Of a stretch of DNA of 64,000 nt, positions 38,568 through 49,371 are shown one piece after another. The stretch's first letter is position 1; each line of letters opens with the position of its first letter. This stretch comes from Planctomycetaceae bacterium. GTDB taxonomy: Bacteria > Planctomycetota > Planctomycetia > Pirellulales > Thermoguttaceae. The position numbers and the translations under genes are program-made. Location of the stretch: positions 47,196 through 111,195 of the forward strand of contig JAAYAY010000324.1 in assembly GCA_012719125.1 (NCBI GenBank), in the 5' to 3' direction. Below the pieces are notes generated by a model. The model was not told where the DNA came from. It did no database searches and saw nothing but the letters and a program-made list of their open reading frames with translations.

Positions 38568-39863
38568 ATGAAGCTCACCATCCATCGGGGCACGCATGAG
38601 ATCGGGGGCAATTGTGTCGAGATCGCAACCGACTCGACAAGGATCATCCTCGATGTGGGCATGCCGCTTTTCGACGGCGACCGTAAACCGTTCGACGACA
38701 AAGTCGTCCGGGGTAAAACTGTCGACGAATTACTTTCGGCGGGGATTCTGCCGAATGTGTCGGGATTGTTCAGTGAGGGCCTGCTACCAAATGGCATTCT
38801 GTTGTCCCATGCCCACATGGATCATACGGGCTTTCTGCCTTTCACCCGGAGCGAGATTCCCGCCTACGCCACAACCGGCACGAGCAAAATGATGAGTGCC
38901 GGAGCGATTTTCGCCCGCCAGGTGGAGATTCCAAGGGAGCGATACCGAAAACTCGTTCCCGAGAAGCCGACTCGAATCGGAGATCTTCGGGTAACCGCCT
39001 TCTCAGTCGACCATTCCGTCTATGGCAGCGTGGCGTTCCTGATTGAAGGCCAAGGCAAGACCGTTCTCTACTCGGGTGATCTTCGCCTCCATGGCCGCAA
39101 GACGGGAATGGCCAAGACTCTGCTCGCGGCCCTGAAAGACAAGCCCGTCGATCTGCTGCTCATCGAAGGAACACTTCTCGGGGGCGGCCGATCAGTTGGA
39201 GTGAACGAATACGATCTTGAAAAGGAAATCGCCAGAAAGGTCGGTTCGAGCGACGGGTTGGTGCTGGCTTCGTTTTCCCCGCAACATGTCGATCGGCTGG
39301 TATGCTTCATCCGAGCGGCTCAACGGACGCATCGTACATTCGTGGCCGATGTGTATACAGCCTATGTCATGTATCTGATCCAGTCCGAAGTCAACATTCC
39401 GCCACCGACGCAAGCTGAGGGCATTCGCATCTTTTACCCCCAGCATTTCATGTCCCGTCATGAAAGCAAACGCAAGATCCATGACCTCTTCCTGGCAGAC
39501 CGAATCACTCTGGACGAAATCCTGACCGAACCCGCCAGTCACATAATGCTATTCCGCACTTCGATGCTCGACTCGGATTTCGGCGGCAAAATGCCCGAGA
39601 AAACTCTTTGTCTCTTCTCCCGCTGGGAAGGCTACCTGGAACAATCGGAGTGGAAGCAGACACGGGAGAAACTGGAAGTTGCCGGCGGTGAGCTGGCTCT
39701 CATGCACACCAGCGGTCATGCCTTTGTCGATGATCTGAAGGCATTTGTTGGCAAGGTCAATCCAACGAAGACCGTGCCGATGCACACCTTTGAACCGGAA
39801 GCTCTCCGAGACCATTTCAGCAATGTGGCAACATTCCGGGACGGCGAGACTTTCGAGGTGTAA
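38568..39863 (+). CDS. MBL-fold beta-CASP metallo-hydrolase, RNase J-like
   Basis: A 431-residue metallo-beta-lactamase-fold protein. It starts with HEIGGNCVEI, typical of the RNase J/beta-CASP group, has the metal motif HAHMDH at residues 81-86, a second metal site in VLYSGDLRLHGR and a likely motif A acid in LLIEGTLLGG. C-terminal LMHTSGHAFVDDL and VPMHTFEPE resemble beta-CASP motifs B and C, and the RNase J signature SGH. Nuclease action on RNA is the likely role. A phosphatase-like gene follows 6 bases later, so the two form a tight unit. Confidence 0.85.
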   Translation: MKLTIHRGTHEIGGNCVEIATDSTRIILDVGMPLFDGDRKPFDDKVVRGKTVDELLSAGILPNVSGLFSEGLLPNGILLSHAHMDHTGFLPFTRSEIPAYATTGTSKMMSAGAIFARQVEIPRERYRKLVPEKPTRIGDLRVTAFSVDHSVYGSVAFLIEGQGKTVLYSGDLRLHGRKTGMAKTLLAALKDKPVDLLLIEGTLLGGGRSVGVNEYDLEKEIARKVGSSDGLVLASFSPQHVDRLVCFIRAAQRTHRTFVADVYTAYVMYLIQSEVNIPPPTQAEGIRIFYPQHFMSRHESKRKIHDLFLADRITLDEILTEPASHIMLFRTSMLDSDFGGKMPEKTLCLFSRWEGYLEQSEWKQTREKLEVAGGELALMHTSGHAFVDDLKAFVGKVNPTKTVPMHTFEPEALRDHFSNVATFRDGETFEV

Positions 39864-39869
39864 GCGAGC

Positions 39870-40304
39870 ATGGACTTTGTGGTAGCAGGCCGACAGGAGA
39901 TTGAAGCGGGTATCCTCGTGCGCTCAGCGTACGTCGTTATTTCCATCACGGACCCAGGAAGCCGACCAGCGAGAATCCTCAAGTCCGCTGGCTTCCGTGA
40001 CGTCCTACGACTTCAGTTTCACGACGCCATACCCGTGGAAGGCTTCACGCTGCCGCCGGAAGTCGTTCTGATGAACAAGGATCACGCCAAATCAATCTGG
40101 CAATTCGTCAGGCAATGGCAAGAGAAGGTGGATACCTTTGTCGTCCACTGCGAGCAGGGCATGAGCCGAAGCCCCGCCGTGGCAGCGGCGATCTGTGATA
40201 TGCTCGGTGGCCATGGCCGTCATTTTTTCAACGAGTTTGTGCCGAACCGATACGTGTATGATTTGCTCTTGACTGCTGCAGAAGACGTCAGTCGCAGAAG
40301 GTAA
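39870..40304 (+). CDS. Dual-specificity/tyrosine phosphatase-like protein
   Basis: A 144-residue protein with the cysteine phosphatase loop HCEQGMSRSPA, where Cys94 and Arg100 are the catalytic pair of HCx5R. The upstream region (YVVISITDPG) could supply the general acid Asp. It starts 6 bases after the beta-CASP gene. Substrate unknown; phosphoprotein or RNA 5'-triphosphatase activity are both possible for this fold. The pair is found inside a defence-type island. Confidence 0.8.
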   Translation: MDFVVAGRQEIEAGILVRSAYVVISITDPGSRPARILKSAGFRDVLRLQFHDAIPVEGFTLPPEVVLMNKDHAKSIWQFVRQWQEKVDTFVVHCEQGMSRSPAVAAAICDMLGGHGRHFFNEFVPNRYVYDLLLTAAEDVSRRR

Positions 40305-40445
40305 GTGAGTCAATATCGCATCTGCAAGTATCCGTAACGGTCGGGGGCACCTAATGTAGGCAATTCTCTCGATTGGCAAAACCGGAATTCCCAGACCGTA
40401 CCGCCGCTCTAGTGATCAAGTGAATGGCCATCTATAGGAGAAATG

Positions 40446-40763
40446 CTATTTCTTGCGATAGGTTTTACCCCTTTTGCCTCGGGCTTGTGTATCCTCTATC
40501 TCCCATTTGTCTCTTAGTTCTTGCAGTAAAACAATGCCAAACACGCTCCCACTCAGTCTGCCGAGACGGCGACTCCATTCGTCTTGGCGAGGCCATTTGG
40601 CAAGTATCGCTTTGCCAGCCTCGCTGCTGTTGAACTCATTCCTAGATCTTACATAGTTACGAATTTCATCCTCTAGAGACGCAACTAGGTCAGGAGCGTC
40701 CTCGATCAATCGCCGGTGAGCCTTCAAGTGTGGACGCTCCCGGTCGCTTACGTAAGCACTCAT
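40446..40763 (-). CDS. Small hypothetical protein
   Basis: A 105-residue, highly charged, mostly helical protein (MSAYVSDRERPHLKAHRRLI...). No family is recognised. AGGGAG lies 6 bases before the ATG at 40763, which decides the start; the longer frame runs back into integrase DNA. It lies 130 bases downstream of the integrase remnant on the same strand. Confidence 0.6.
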   Translation of the reverse strand: MSAYVSDRERPHLKAHRRLIEDAPDLVASLEDEIRNYVRSRNEFNSSEAGKAILAKWPRQDEWSRRLGRLSGSVFGIVLLQELRDKWEIEDTQARGKRGKTYRKK

Positions 40764-40894
40764 GTCTCGCTCCCTTTCTAATACCTGTGAACATACTTGT
40801 CCGCTAATTGTGTCGGCCAGTACTGTCAATACGTCTTGGGTTTGGATCTGACCTTGGACCTCATTGGCAAACTGCACCGCTCGATTCCCACCTG

Positions 40895-41464
40895 CTACCC
40901 GATTTCCCGCATGATGTCGATGGCTTTCTGAAAATGCTGTTCGGCGTAAATCTCGGTTACGATGCCAATCTTGTGCCCTAGGACGGCAACGGCACCATCC
41001 AGGCCATATAGCCGGCGAAGCTTCGTTGCACAATTATGACGGAGTTGGTGCGGATGCCAACGGGGCACCTTCGCCTTGTCGCAGGCTCGGACGATGGCCC
41101 AACGGTAGGCGTTCTTTGTGTACTGTTCGCCGGGCTTCCGCTTTGGAGCAGGCTTGGGAGTCCGCTTCCGCTGACTCGGTGTCATGGGCGTCTTTCGATT
41201 CTTTCTCCGTTCGGCCTTGACTTCCTCAGCAGCTTCCCGGGGGCTGAAAACAAACGATTCGGGATTGTTCGGCTTAAGAAATGGCGTCAAGATGGCTTGG
41301 GCTTTCGGGCCGATGGCGATTTTCCGGGGATGTCCGTGGTGTTCATTCTTGTGAGTGTGCGGCTCGTAGACCCAGACATCCTGGGCCACATCAATATCGC
41401 AGGTCCGCATGTTCCGAACATCTTGTGGCCGCATTCCTGACAATTCTTGCACCTGTACACGCAG
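40895..41464 (-). pseudogene. Tyrosine integrase, C-terminal fragment
   Basis: The frame encodes only the catalytic half of a tyrosine recombinase: first Arg in ELSGMRPQDVRN, the HQLRHN box (HPHQLRHNCATKL), the later GHK and the nucleophile region VTEIYAEQHF. The DNA-binding N-terminal domains are missing; in this frame a stop lies at 41465 and the IS66 fragment begins 30 bases further on. The catalytic residues are intact but the protein cannot be full length. Confidence 0.85.
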
Positions 41465-41496
41465 TCAACGGAACCGGGCCGTAGCAGGAAGCCTTC

Positions 41497-42170
41497 ATGT
41501 CGGCCAGCCAGGACACCGCCGCTGTTTCGCTCCCCGACGACCTCGGGTCGTGTCATGAGATGCTCCAAGATCTTGCTCGGACTCTGTGCGAGCGGGATCG
41601 CCGCATCGCCGAACTGGAAGCAGCCATGGAGGCGTTGATTAACCAACGTTACGCCCCGAAGCGGGAACGCTACGCGGACCCGGATCAACGGCTCCTGTTT
41701 GGTGAACCGGGCGAGATCGCCGAATCGTCGGGATCGCCCGACGAGGACAACGACGATTCGTCAGGCAAAAAGAAGAGGCGTGGTGGAAAGGGGCGTCGGC
41801 TTCTGGACGAGAACGTTTCTCGAGAAGATCTGGTCCACAAGCTGACGGACGAGCAGAAGGTGTGCCCCAAGTGCGGTGCCCCGCTGGTGATCGTGCTGGT
41901 CAATGGCCTGTTGCAGTGGGCCCACCGTCCGGCCGAGATCTACGGCATCCAGCACGTCCACGAAAAAGGCTTCTGCCAGTGCTGCCACGAGCACGTGGTG
42001 GTGGCGGACAAGCCGCCGCAGATGATCGAAAAAGGGGCGGCGGACGCCAGCTTGCTGGCTCACCTGACAACTTCGAACAAGGGCGACCACCTGCCCACCT
42101 ACCGCTATGAAGAGATCAGCCTTCGCCATGGCTGGTGGCTGCCTCGCAGTACGCAGGTCGGCTGGCTGAC
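41497..42170 (+). pseudogene. IS66-family transposase, N-terminal fragment
   Basis: The first 220 or so residues match IS66 transposase (TnpC): the coiled-coil start (RDRRIAELEAAMEALINQRY), the zinc-binding domain CPKCGAPLV...CQCCHEHVV, then KGDHLPTYRYEEISLRHGWW and LPRSTQVGWL. Similarity stops near 42170, where the frame continues into unrelated sequence that, in another frame, encodes a DNA ligase. The catalytic DDE part is absent. Confidence 0.85.
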
Positions 42171-42638
42171 GCAATCGACACCCCATACATCAATATCGTG
42201 CCGTCCATCACAGCAAACAGGCGAGCCGGTCACAATCGGATCGTCGAGCAGGGCGGAGAAGGAACTGTCTGGAAGGACGCCAACGGCATCTACGAACCAG
42301 GGCGGCGGGGCAAGCATTGGATCAAGCGAAAGCGATCGATACAAATGGAAGCATTCGTCACCGGGTTCAAGCTCGGCACGGCGAACCGTCGGCACGCTCA
42401 CGTGGTTGGTGCGTTGGAGTTCAGCGTCGAAGCCCCGGAACACGGGGTCCGTCCCGTTGCTTGGATAAGCAGTTGGACGGACGAAGAAAGGTCCGTGATG
42501 ACATTGCGTGACCGAAGCGGAAATCCCACCTTAAACCCCACTTACTTCGGTCTGCGGGCGGTGGTGGCCGGCCAGGACGAGACTGGACGATCCAAGCGAT
42601 TACGGCACGCCAGACTTGCTCAATGGCTGGACCATTAG
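42171..42638 (+). pseudogene. ATP-dependent DNA ligase, C-terminal fragment
   Basis: In the frame that opens at 42135, sequence after the IS66 break reads RIVEQGGEGTVWKDANGIYE and PGRRGKHWIKRKR, which are ligase motifs IV and V. The following VTGFKLGTANRRHAHVVGAL, FSVEAPEH and RSGNPTLNPTYF fit the OB-fold domain. The adenylation lysine domain is missing. The product cannot be an active ligase. Confidence 0.75.
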
Positions 42639-42645
42639 AGCGGCC

Positions 42646-43413
42646 TCACGAAGCAATCCATGCTGCTGAAGTGGACTGGAAATCGGTAACCGCAAATCCC
42701 ATTTTCGGTTGATCTTGCCAGCGTTCGCAGAGAGTTGCAAGATCTCCCCAACCCTCACCCCGTCTGCTTTGTCGATATGGTGCGTAGTACGCGGGCGACC
42801 CCAGGACAATCACTTCGGAGGCTGACGATCGGGGAGTAACATCCTCGAACCCCTGTGGTATGAGTTGCCCGGATTTAGCTCGCCATTGCTGAAACTCATC
42901 GCGAAGTCGACCGAAATTCGGCTCAGCAACAAGGCACGACAAGTAATCGAGTCCCTCGATAAGCGAGGTGAGGGGCGAATACGGGTTCTCGAGTTTGCAC
43001 TCGAACACAACTACTCCGCCAGCATCAGACAGGCCAACCAGGTCCGCACACTGCCTGGACCGATTGCTGAAGTTGGGAACTTCATAGCTCAGAAGCCAGA
43101 AGCGTCTGTCGCCGACTGTGAAACAGCCGGATGCCTCGTCGCGGCACCGCTTGAACAGCATCCGTGTGGCCGATTTCTCAAGGCCAGCTTTGGCATCTGT
43201 TGGATCTTTGTCATCGCGATCTATCAGCAACCTTGCACCCGTATACCAGACGCGTTGCTTCAGCCTGGCTTGAAACTCGCCCTGAAGCAAAGGCAACAAC
43301 ACATGCGGCCAATCGGGAGTATCTCCGCGTTTCTCGATGAGTGTCGAAAGGAGTTTCCGAAAAGTCGACTCCTCCGACTTTGGCAACGTGCTTTGTGGTT
43401 TTGAGTCATTCAT
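42646..43413 (-). CDS. PD-(D/E)XK-fold protein, putative nuclease
   Basis: A 255-residue protein. CADLVGLSDAGGVVVFECKL, with Asp124, Glu138 and Lys140, fits the PD-(D/E)XK nuclease core. The surrounding sequence (VPNFSNRSRQ before, SLIEGLDYLSCLV after) is consistent with a core strand-strand-helix. ATG at 43413 is chosen because the upstream extension crosses an inverted repeat. It lies divergent from a winged-helix regulator with the repeat between them, which suggests a regulated accessory nuclease. Family not recognised. Confidence 0.7.
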   Translation of the reverse strand: MNDSKPQSTLPKSEESTFRKLLSTLIEKRGDTPDWPHVLLPLLQGEFQARLKQRVWYTGARLLIDRDDKDPTDAKAGLEKSATRMLFKRCRDEASGCFTVGDRRFWLLSYEVPNFSNRSRQCADLVGLSDAGGVVVFECKLENPYSPLTSLIEGLDYLSCLVAEPNFGRLRDEFQQWRAKSGQLIPQGFEDVTPRSSASEVIVLGSPAYYAPYRQSRRGEGWGDLATLCERWQDQPKMGFAVTDFQSTSAAWIAS

Positions 43414-43438
43414 CCTGTTGATGGTACGGGGACATATT

Positions 43439-43533
43439 GCCAACAGTAGGTCATTGTGAAATTGTCGCCAGCCGTTCCGTGTCAACCGAAGCCCCACAGT
43501 TGGCACCCTGGAACAGAATGACCTACCGTTGGC
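43439..43533. promoter_or_regulatory. Inverted repeat between divergent genes
   Basis: Arms GCCAACAGTAGGTCATT (43439-43455) and AATGACCTACCGTTGGC (43517-43533) are inverted with 16 of 17 matches across 61 bases. They lie between the nuclease-like gene (left) and the winged-helix gene (right). The spacing suits a looped operator or a pair of half-sites, or element ends. Confidence 0.6.
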
Positions 43534-43587
43534 AACGCCGTTTGCGAAGATCAGGACCAACGCTGATCACGAGGACGCAACGGCAAC

Positions 43588-44070
43588 ATGGCGAAGAAGG
43601 CGAGTGCAAAACGAAAGTCCAAAGCCGAGACGAAGGCGAGCCGGACTGATGCGGAGCGACGACTCCGCCAATGTGAGCGGATGAGTCGGCTACTGCGGGT
43701 ACTCCGTTGTATCTTGGGTCCAGGCCGGTGGGATGCAGACGCTCTGGCGGAAGAGTTGGAATGCTCCCCACGGACAATTCACCGCCACCTCCAGACACTG
43801 TCGATGGCTGGGGTCCCATGGTACTTCTGCAAGAAGACCCAGTGCTACCGCGTCCAGCCGGGATACAAGTTCCCCGGTCTGGTTCCGGGTGACGACGGTG
43901 GCAGTGAGGCCATCAATTCCCCATCACTTTTGCCCGTTACCGAGCAACTTATCGAGGATACGGAACGATTCCTGGCATCACTCTGTGAATTCCGTGACCA
44001 CCTGTTCGGGCTCGAAGCGTGTGACCCAAGCGGCACGGACCAGGAGAAGGATCAGGACGCATCGCCATGA
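43588..44070 (+). CDS. Winged-helix transcriptional regulator
   Basis: A 160-residue protein with a Lys/Ala/Arg-rich N-terminus, then a DeoR/HTH_11-type winged helix (RLLRVLRCILGPGRWDADAL then AEELECSPRTIHRHLQTLSM). The C-terminal part is helical and lacks a full WYL domain. Gene position, divergent from the PD-(D/E)XK-like gene across an inverted repeat, suggests local autoregulation. Its end overlaps the resolvase-like gene by 19 bases, convergent. Confidence 0.8.
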   Translation: MAKKASAKRKSKAETKASRTDAERRLRQCERMSRLLRVLRCILGPGRWDADALAEELECSPRTIHRHLQTLSMAGVPWYFCKKTQCYRVQPGYKFPGLVPGDDGGSEAINSPSLLPVTEQLIEDTERFLASLCEFRDHLFGLEACDPSGTDQEKDQDASP

Positions 44071-44849
44071 GGGCGAAGTCTCTTCAGCACAGCGGCAACC
44101 GTTCGATCAGACCAAGGCACGCCAGTTCTTGTGGGAACCTCTTCCTCGTTCAGACAACGGGCGATTTCTCGATACGACCGCCGCTTCACGACCCCGCCAC
44201 TCCGACGTTTCCATTGATCTCGCGGAAGAACTCGGCGGAGTTCGCGTATTCGCGAGATCGCGAGTTGCTCTTGATCGTTCTGGCCGAAAGGCTTTCTGCC
44301 TGCTCTTGTATCTGACCGAATTCTCGTCGTCAGTGCCTTCCACGATCGGAGCCTTCTCTCCGTTGTCCTGTACTTCGCGTGCGAAGCAGCAGCGATATGA
44401 GGCTCCCAGAATTCTGACACCGTCAATTCAGCACCTGTCTTGGCTTCGACAACCGGCACGTCGATCGCAGCGAACTCTCTGCACACCATGCTGCAAATCA
44501 ACTTGTCGTTGTCGAGGCGGCATCGATCGTCAACGATGACCATGTCACACATCTGCTGCGATGCCGCGACAAACAGCTTGGCTAACTCATCGCGACAAAA
44601 CAGAACAAGCGGACCCACGAACTCCATCGGGCTGTCTTCCGCATCGAAGAAGCAACGCTCCAATCTTGCTCCGATCTTATTGGCAAATCGCCTTATCAGG
44701 TTCCGCTGCTCATAGAACCATTGGTTGTTCGTTGACCGAGACAGCACCCGGTGTCTCACATTCCATGCTTTGTCATAGGAGTCCCACCAATCGTCCGGCA
44801 AACCACAGCGAATGTAGCCCATCGCGGTCAAATTTCTTGTTTCGTCCAT
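44052..44849 (-). CDS. Resolvase/recombinase-like protein, likely catalytically dead
   Basis: A 265-residue protein. The N-terminus MGYIRCG and the segments LIRRFANKIGARLERCF and MVIVDDRCRLDND parallel the fold of serine resolvases, but the catalytic Ser after YIRV and the usual VSTxxQ are missing. The C-terminal IARCLNEEEVPTRTGVPWSD and RTVAAVLKRL match the 'Recombinase' DNA-binding segment. It may be a non-catalytic relative used for DNA binding. The start has no strong ribosome site. Confidence 0.6.
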   Translation of the reverse strand: MDETRNLTAMGYIRCGLPDDWWDSYDKAWNVRHRVLSRSTNNQWFYEQRNLIRRFANKIGARLERCFFDAEDSPMEFVGPLVLFCRDELAKLFVAASQQMCDMVIVDDRCRLDNDKLICSMVCREFAAIDVPVVEAKTGAELTVSEFWEPHIAAASHAKYRTTERRLRSWKALTTRIRSDTRAGRKPFGQNDQEQLAISRIRELRRVLPRDQWKRRSGGVVKRRSYREIARCLNEEEVPTRTGVPWSDRTVAAVLKRLRPHGDAS

Positions 44850-45120
44850 TGCTCGTTGTCATTCGGAGGCGTGCCGGGCGAAAACCAGCTAACCGCGTCA
44901 TTTGCCATAAGTCCTTTTGTGGCAGTGGCTTGCGATTGCATTAGGATTCATTCGCTACATGCGTTCTAAGTCTCTGCATTAACGTTACTTACATCGATTA
45001 TACGCGTTCATGGAGGGCTGAAAAAGTATTTGGAATGTAACGCTGGCGGACGAATGTCTCGCCCGCGCTGCTCTGGCCGATTTGGCCGAACCTCAGTCAC
45101 TCCGGAAAAGGAGAATACGT

Positions 45121-45480
45121 ATGGTCACAACTCTCATGACACTTACCGAAGACAATTGGCAGAACGCCGTGGAGAAGGAGCAGCAATCGAGAACGGACAA
45201 GGCGGTCATCGCCGTCTGGAAGATCATCCAGGGAGCCCTTGGCAGGTCCAGCGGTCCTGAACTGATTGACCTCTCCGAGCACGGACTCGACGGGCAATAC
45301 GGCGAGGATGCAGATCTGTCCTGGATCGAAATTCGTGACGACGGCTCCATCATGCTCGAAGTCTACATCCATGGGAATGTCCAGGTGCCGCTTGAATCCG
45401 TCATATCTCCAGGGCTTGAGGTCCACGAGGTTGATCAACTCGTTCGAGCGATCACGAGTCATGAGGCTCAGGACGAATAG
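45121..45480 (+). CDS. Small hypothetical protein
   Basis: A 119-residue acidic protein (VTTLMTLTEDNWQNAVEKEQ...). The N-terminal half is helical and the C-terminal half beta-rich (SWIEIRDDGSIMLEVYIHGN). No family recognised. AAGGAG 7 bases before ATG at 45121 decides the start. Confidence 0.65.
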   Translation: MVTTLMTLTEDNWQNAVEKEQQSRTDKAVIAVWKIIQGALGRSSGPELIDLSEHGLDGQYGEDADLSWIEIRDDGSIMLEVYIHGNVQVPLESVISPGLEVHEVDQLVRAITSHEAQDE

Positions 45481-46037
45481 ACTTCACGTAGGCTCTGTGG
45501 ACTTGTTGCTGAGAGGGAATGCCAGCCTGTACGACCGCAAATCGCCGGAATCTCGCCTGCTCGTGTATCGAGAAAAAGGGCGCCCTAGATAGCCGGATGG
45601 CGCAATCGGAGAGGTTGGCGTCTCTCGGCCAGTCAGGCCACGCCTGATAGAAGTCACGATGGCAGCCGTGAGGCCAACTGGCCGCGGTTGCTGGCTAAGG
45701 AGATTGCCAGGAATCCAGAGATCGCTAGTCGATCGGGTAAATGGAGCAGGGGTACCCCGCCGACAAAGGTAGCGTTGCGGGGACCCTCGCTCTATGACTT
45801 CCGAAACAAGACCGGAGAACAGGGGATTCCGTGAGGATCCCCGTTACCAGACACTGTTACCGTCCATCCGGTTCCACCAGTGCAAGCCGGAGTTCTCAAA
45901 GCAAGCTGGAGATAGGACATGCATTTTCGATTCATCTTGATCGAACAAACACCACCGGGCGAAGGGACGGCTCTTTCGTCGCTGGTCGCTGTTCGCTCCT
46001 TGAGCGTTTCCCGGAACGCAAGGGAGCGGCCGCAACC
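45481..46037. other. Intergenic region upstream of recombinase unit
   Basis: About 550 bases. Frames exist but lack start signals. A stretch near 45590-45650 (GCCGGATGGCGCAATCGGAG) is tRNA-like at first glance but does not form a cloverleaf. Confidence 0.35.
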
Positions 46038-46262
46038 ATGCCGGCAAAACCATCACGAAGAAAGAAGTGGACAGTGCAGCTGACTATTGAAACTCCCGCG
46101 AAGGAGTGCACGATTGCTCCAAGACATCCACTTGAAAATGTATCAAGGAATCGGCGAAACGAGTCTCGACAGCAGACGCTAAGTAGCGTTTTGGCAGCGA
46201 TCGCAGGGCGCCGGCAGAGGGCGTCGACCGAGTCTCAGGAGCGTCAACACCACGGGGGCTAA
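46038..46262 (+). CDS. Small basic hypothetical protein
   Basis: A 74-residue basic frame (MPAKPSRRKKWTVQLTIETP...) with an AAGGGAG 11 bases upstream. It ends 15 bases before the recombinase start, the position of a small accessory gene in recombinase units. No family recognised; could be spurious. Confidence 0.45.
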   Translation: MPAKPSRRKKWTVQLTIETPAKECTIAPRHPLENVSRNRRNESRQQTLSSVLAAIAGRRQRASTESQERQHHGG

Positions 46263-46277
46263 AACAAGGAGCATTGA

Positions 46278-48034
<1,757 letters not shown>

Positions 48035-48172
48035 TTGTGCGTCTCAGCAAGCGGCTTTGCCGATCGCTGAGACAAGCTATGATACTTCACCGAATAGTAT
48101 TCGGCAAGGAGCACGGCCGAGCCCCAATCGAATCCCCGGCCAGCACACTCTGTCACTCGTTTGGGTGGGGGG

Positions 48173-48616
48173 TTACGATGCCTGGCTATCTTGCGCCGGG
48201 GTGGCTTGTTTCTCCATGATCACGGTCGTTCCCCCGTTCGTGAAGTCGACCCTGGTCATGAAGTTCCGCATCAGCATAATGCCGCGCCCGCTGGGCGCTT
48301 CGAGTTGTTCCGGGTCGGTCGGGTCGGGCACGTCCGCCGGATCGAAACCGTCTCCTTCGTCGGAAATCTGGACCCACAACAAGTCCGGCGACAGGCGGCA
48401 CTCGAAACGGACCACCTTCTCCGGATGAAGCTGATTGCCGTGACGAATTGCGTTGACCAGGGCCTCCTCCACCGACAGATGCACGCCAAACAAGTCGCGG
48501 TCCGACCATCCTGCGGCCTCCAGTTGTCCCAGCATCGTCTGAAGCACGTCCCTGCCGGCTTCCACCTTGCTCGGGATCTCCTCATCGCAGGTCCAGATCC
48601 AAGTTTGGTCGTTCAT
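48173..48616 (-). CDS. RsbW-type anti-sigma ATP-binding kinase
   Basis: A 147-residue HATPase_c_2 protein. The N-box VEEALVNAIRHG and the G1/G2 motifs DEGDGFDP and SGRGIMLMRNFM are clear. Such proteins bind a sigma factor and phosphorylate a STAS antagonist. The STAS gene lies 113 bases upstream on the same strand, so partner-switching between the two is likely. No sigma factor is adjacent. ATG at 48616 is chosen since the longer frame lacks family sequence. Confidence 0.9.
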   Translation of the reverse strand: MNDQTWIWTCDEEIPSKVEAGRDVLQTMLGQLEAAGWSDRDLFGVHLSVEEALVNAIRHGNQLHPEKVVRFECRLSPDLLWVQISDEGDGFDPADVPDPTDPEQLEAPSGRGIMLMRNFMTRVDFTNGGTTVIMEKQATPAQDSQAS

Positions 48617-48729
48617 CGAACTCTGGTTTAGTGAGAAGGAAGATGGACGAAACCGACGGCCCGGGGCGGCGCAAAGAACTTTGAACACCACCAGGCCGAC
48701 CCGCTGCGGGAGGCCGCCAGGACGAACGT

Positions 48730-49083
48730 TCAAAAGGCCGCCAAGGCATCCGCCTCCTCGTCCTTAATATCGAAAAGCCGGTTCAGACGCGTGATGGCAA
48801 AGACCTCGTAGATCTCGGGACGTATGTTGCAGAGCTTCAGCTTCCCCGTCTTGGCTTTCATCTTCTTGTCCAACGTGATGAGCTTGCCCAGGGCCGCACT
48901 GGAGAGGAAATCGACTGCCGAGAAATTCAACACCATCTTTCGGCGATTCTCGACCTCCACGAGTTGGAACAGCTCCTGCCCCAACTCCTGGATCCCGAGG
49001 TCCTCAATGATCTTCTGGTCACGAAAGTGAACTACCGTGACGTCGCCCACCTCGTTGACATCCAGCCGTCGATATGCGGCCAT
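48730..49083 (-). CDS. STAS-domain anti-anti-sigma factor
   Basis: A 117-residue STAS protein. VDFLSSAALGKLITLDKKMK contains the phosphorylatable Ser of SpoIIAA/RsbV types. It is upstream of the RsbW-like kinase gene on the same strand. Together they would switch a sigma factor by phosphorylation. Confidence 0.9.
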   Translation of the reverse strand: MAAYRRLDVNEVGDVTVVHFRDQKIIEDLGIQELGQELFQLVEVENRRKMVLNFSAVDFLSSAALGKLITLDKKMKAKTGKLKLCNIRPEIYEVFAITRLNRLFDIKDEEADALAAF

Positions 49084-49371
49084 CGGACGCGCTCCTGTAG
49101 GATTGAACCAAGCAGCCGGAGAAGCTCCGCCAGTCTGCGTTCAAGCCTGCAAAACGGGGCTGCTGCCCCCCGCAGGTGGATCTGCACAGATCCCCTCCAT
49201 TTCGGCCGGGGCCCCATCCAGTCGTAAGGGGCAAATTGCGGCCGAAAGAACCAAGTCCTGCTGAAGGGAACGCCGCTCCCAGTGTAGATTGCTACCTCCG
49301 TATGATATAACCACCAAAATGGGTGTCAAGACGGCCCCGAGGGTTCCGGCGATGACGTTTGCCGACCACGG

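Noticed and set aside
45590..45655. tRNA-like stretch upstream of the recombinase unit
   Set aside because: It starts like a tRNA (GGATGGCGCAATCGGAGAGG) but no acceptor or T-arm pairing can be made.
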